Assembly (NCBI GenBank): GCA_937946835.1
Contig: CALFAV010000009.1
Location: forward strand, 1-44,621
Reading direction: 5' to 3'
Source of the DNA: an uncultured Verrucomicrobiae bacterium
GTDB taxonomy: Bacteria; Verrucomicrobiota; Verrucomicrobiia; Limisphaerales; J093
Length of the DNA: 44,621 nt
The translations under genes were made by a program, and so were the position numbers. Of this stretch, positions 44,469 through 44,621 are shown piece by piece (position 1 is the first letter of the stretch; each line of letters begins with the position of its first letter). The notes beneath the pieces were generated by a model. It saw only the letters and a program-made list of their open reading frames with translations. It made no database searches and was not told where the DNA came from.

Positions 44469-44621
44469 CGGCGCCCCGGTAGCGGCAGGCGTCCCGCCTG
44501 CCGTCGAGCCGGCCGACCCGCCCGGCGGGAACGCCGTAGCGCAGACTGCCAGTCTGCCGTATCGCCGGCTGCCAGCCGGCACCCGGGTCGCGGCGGGCCT
44601 CCGGCCTGCCGTCGAGCCGGG
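44401..44621. repeat. Palindrome-rich DNA, inverted copy A, running off the window
   Basis: A chain of perfect short palindromes: 44422-44438 (6-bp arms), 44443-44462 (9-bp arms), 44483-44503 (8-bp arms), 44541-44557 (7-bp arms) and 44564-44580 (7-bp arms). The last two share the loop GCC and are joined by CGTATC. A 17-base direct repeat, GCCTGCCGTCGAGCCGG, occurs at 44496-44512 and 44604-44620. The block continues past the end of the window. Confidence 0.85.

Noticed and set aside
43593..44621. The palindromic chain as a CRISPR array
   Set aside because: There is no regular repeat-spacer alternation, repeats differ in sequence and spacing, and no cas genes are present.

Overview
The window is GC-rich (roughly two-thirds G+C) and bacterial. 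Gene content points to Verrucomicrobiota, most likely the Limisphaerales/Pedosphaera group. The pointers are a planctomycete-type PSCyt1/DUF1549/DUF1553 gene paired with DUF1501, a two-domain secreted NIPSNAP protein, a Trp-rich DUF6600-like lipoprotein, an LVIVD protein with a 'W...FYR' C-terminal domain, and start sites that mostly lack Shine-Dalgarno sequences. The lineage is inferred from family content; there is no rRNA or other marker here. No tRNA, rRNA, CRISPR array, insertion sequence or prophage was seen.

Layout. 1-6090 (minus): pyruvate phosphate dikinase with a clear terminator, a eukaryote-like OGG1 DNA glycosylase, and a PAP2 phosphatase fused to an ArnT-like glycosyltransferase. 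6258-8158 (plus): Mn-type superoxide dismutase with terminator, then an AAA/DUF4143 ATPase broken by a stop codon and a frameshift. 8199-10970 (minus): POT peptide transporter and SGNH hydrolase. 11398-14665 (plus): a large secreted amidase with an inserted golvesin-like domain, then a FlK-type thioesterase. 14747-19776 (minus): DUF1501 and PSCyt1/DUF1549/DUF1553 pair. 19916-21858 (plus): UppP and RarD. 21886-24078 (minus): membrane-anchored hypothetical protein and a LysR regulator separated by a terminator. 24233-34806: secreted proteins, an MFS transporter with an unusual loop insertion, and RlmI. 34921-37274: YlbF-family protein, MnmA, and a DUF433 antitoxin-like gene whose DUF5615 partner has lost its middle. 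37388-40359 (plus): Tat-exported TIM-barrel protein and a tightly coupled DUF2249 / heme-copper-oxidase-like / DUF59 operon. 40450-43449 (minus): protein kinase and O-antigen ligase family protein. 43450-44621: palindrome-rich DNA flanking a reduced LVIVD gene.

How the genes fit together. Most of the window is housekeeping or typical Verrucomicrobiota secreted proteome. UppP, the PAP2-GT39 fusion and the O-antigen ligase all concern polyprenyl-linked envelope glycans, though they are not in one operon. The most interesting less-described items are the DUF2249-oxidase-like-DUF59 operon, the inverted compound palindromic repeats around the LVIVD gene, the in-frame-collapsed toxin beside an intact antitoxin, the split amidase/golvesin architecture, and the loop-inserted MFS protein. 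Three loci (DUF4143, DUF5615, LVIVD) show gene decay, so this stretch also records loss of accessory genes.
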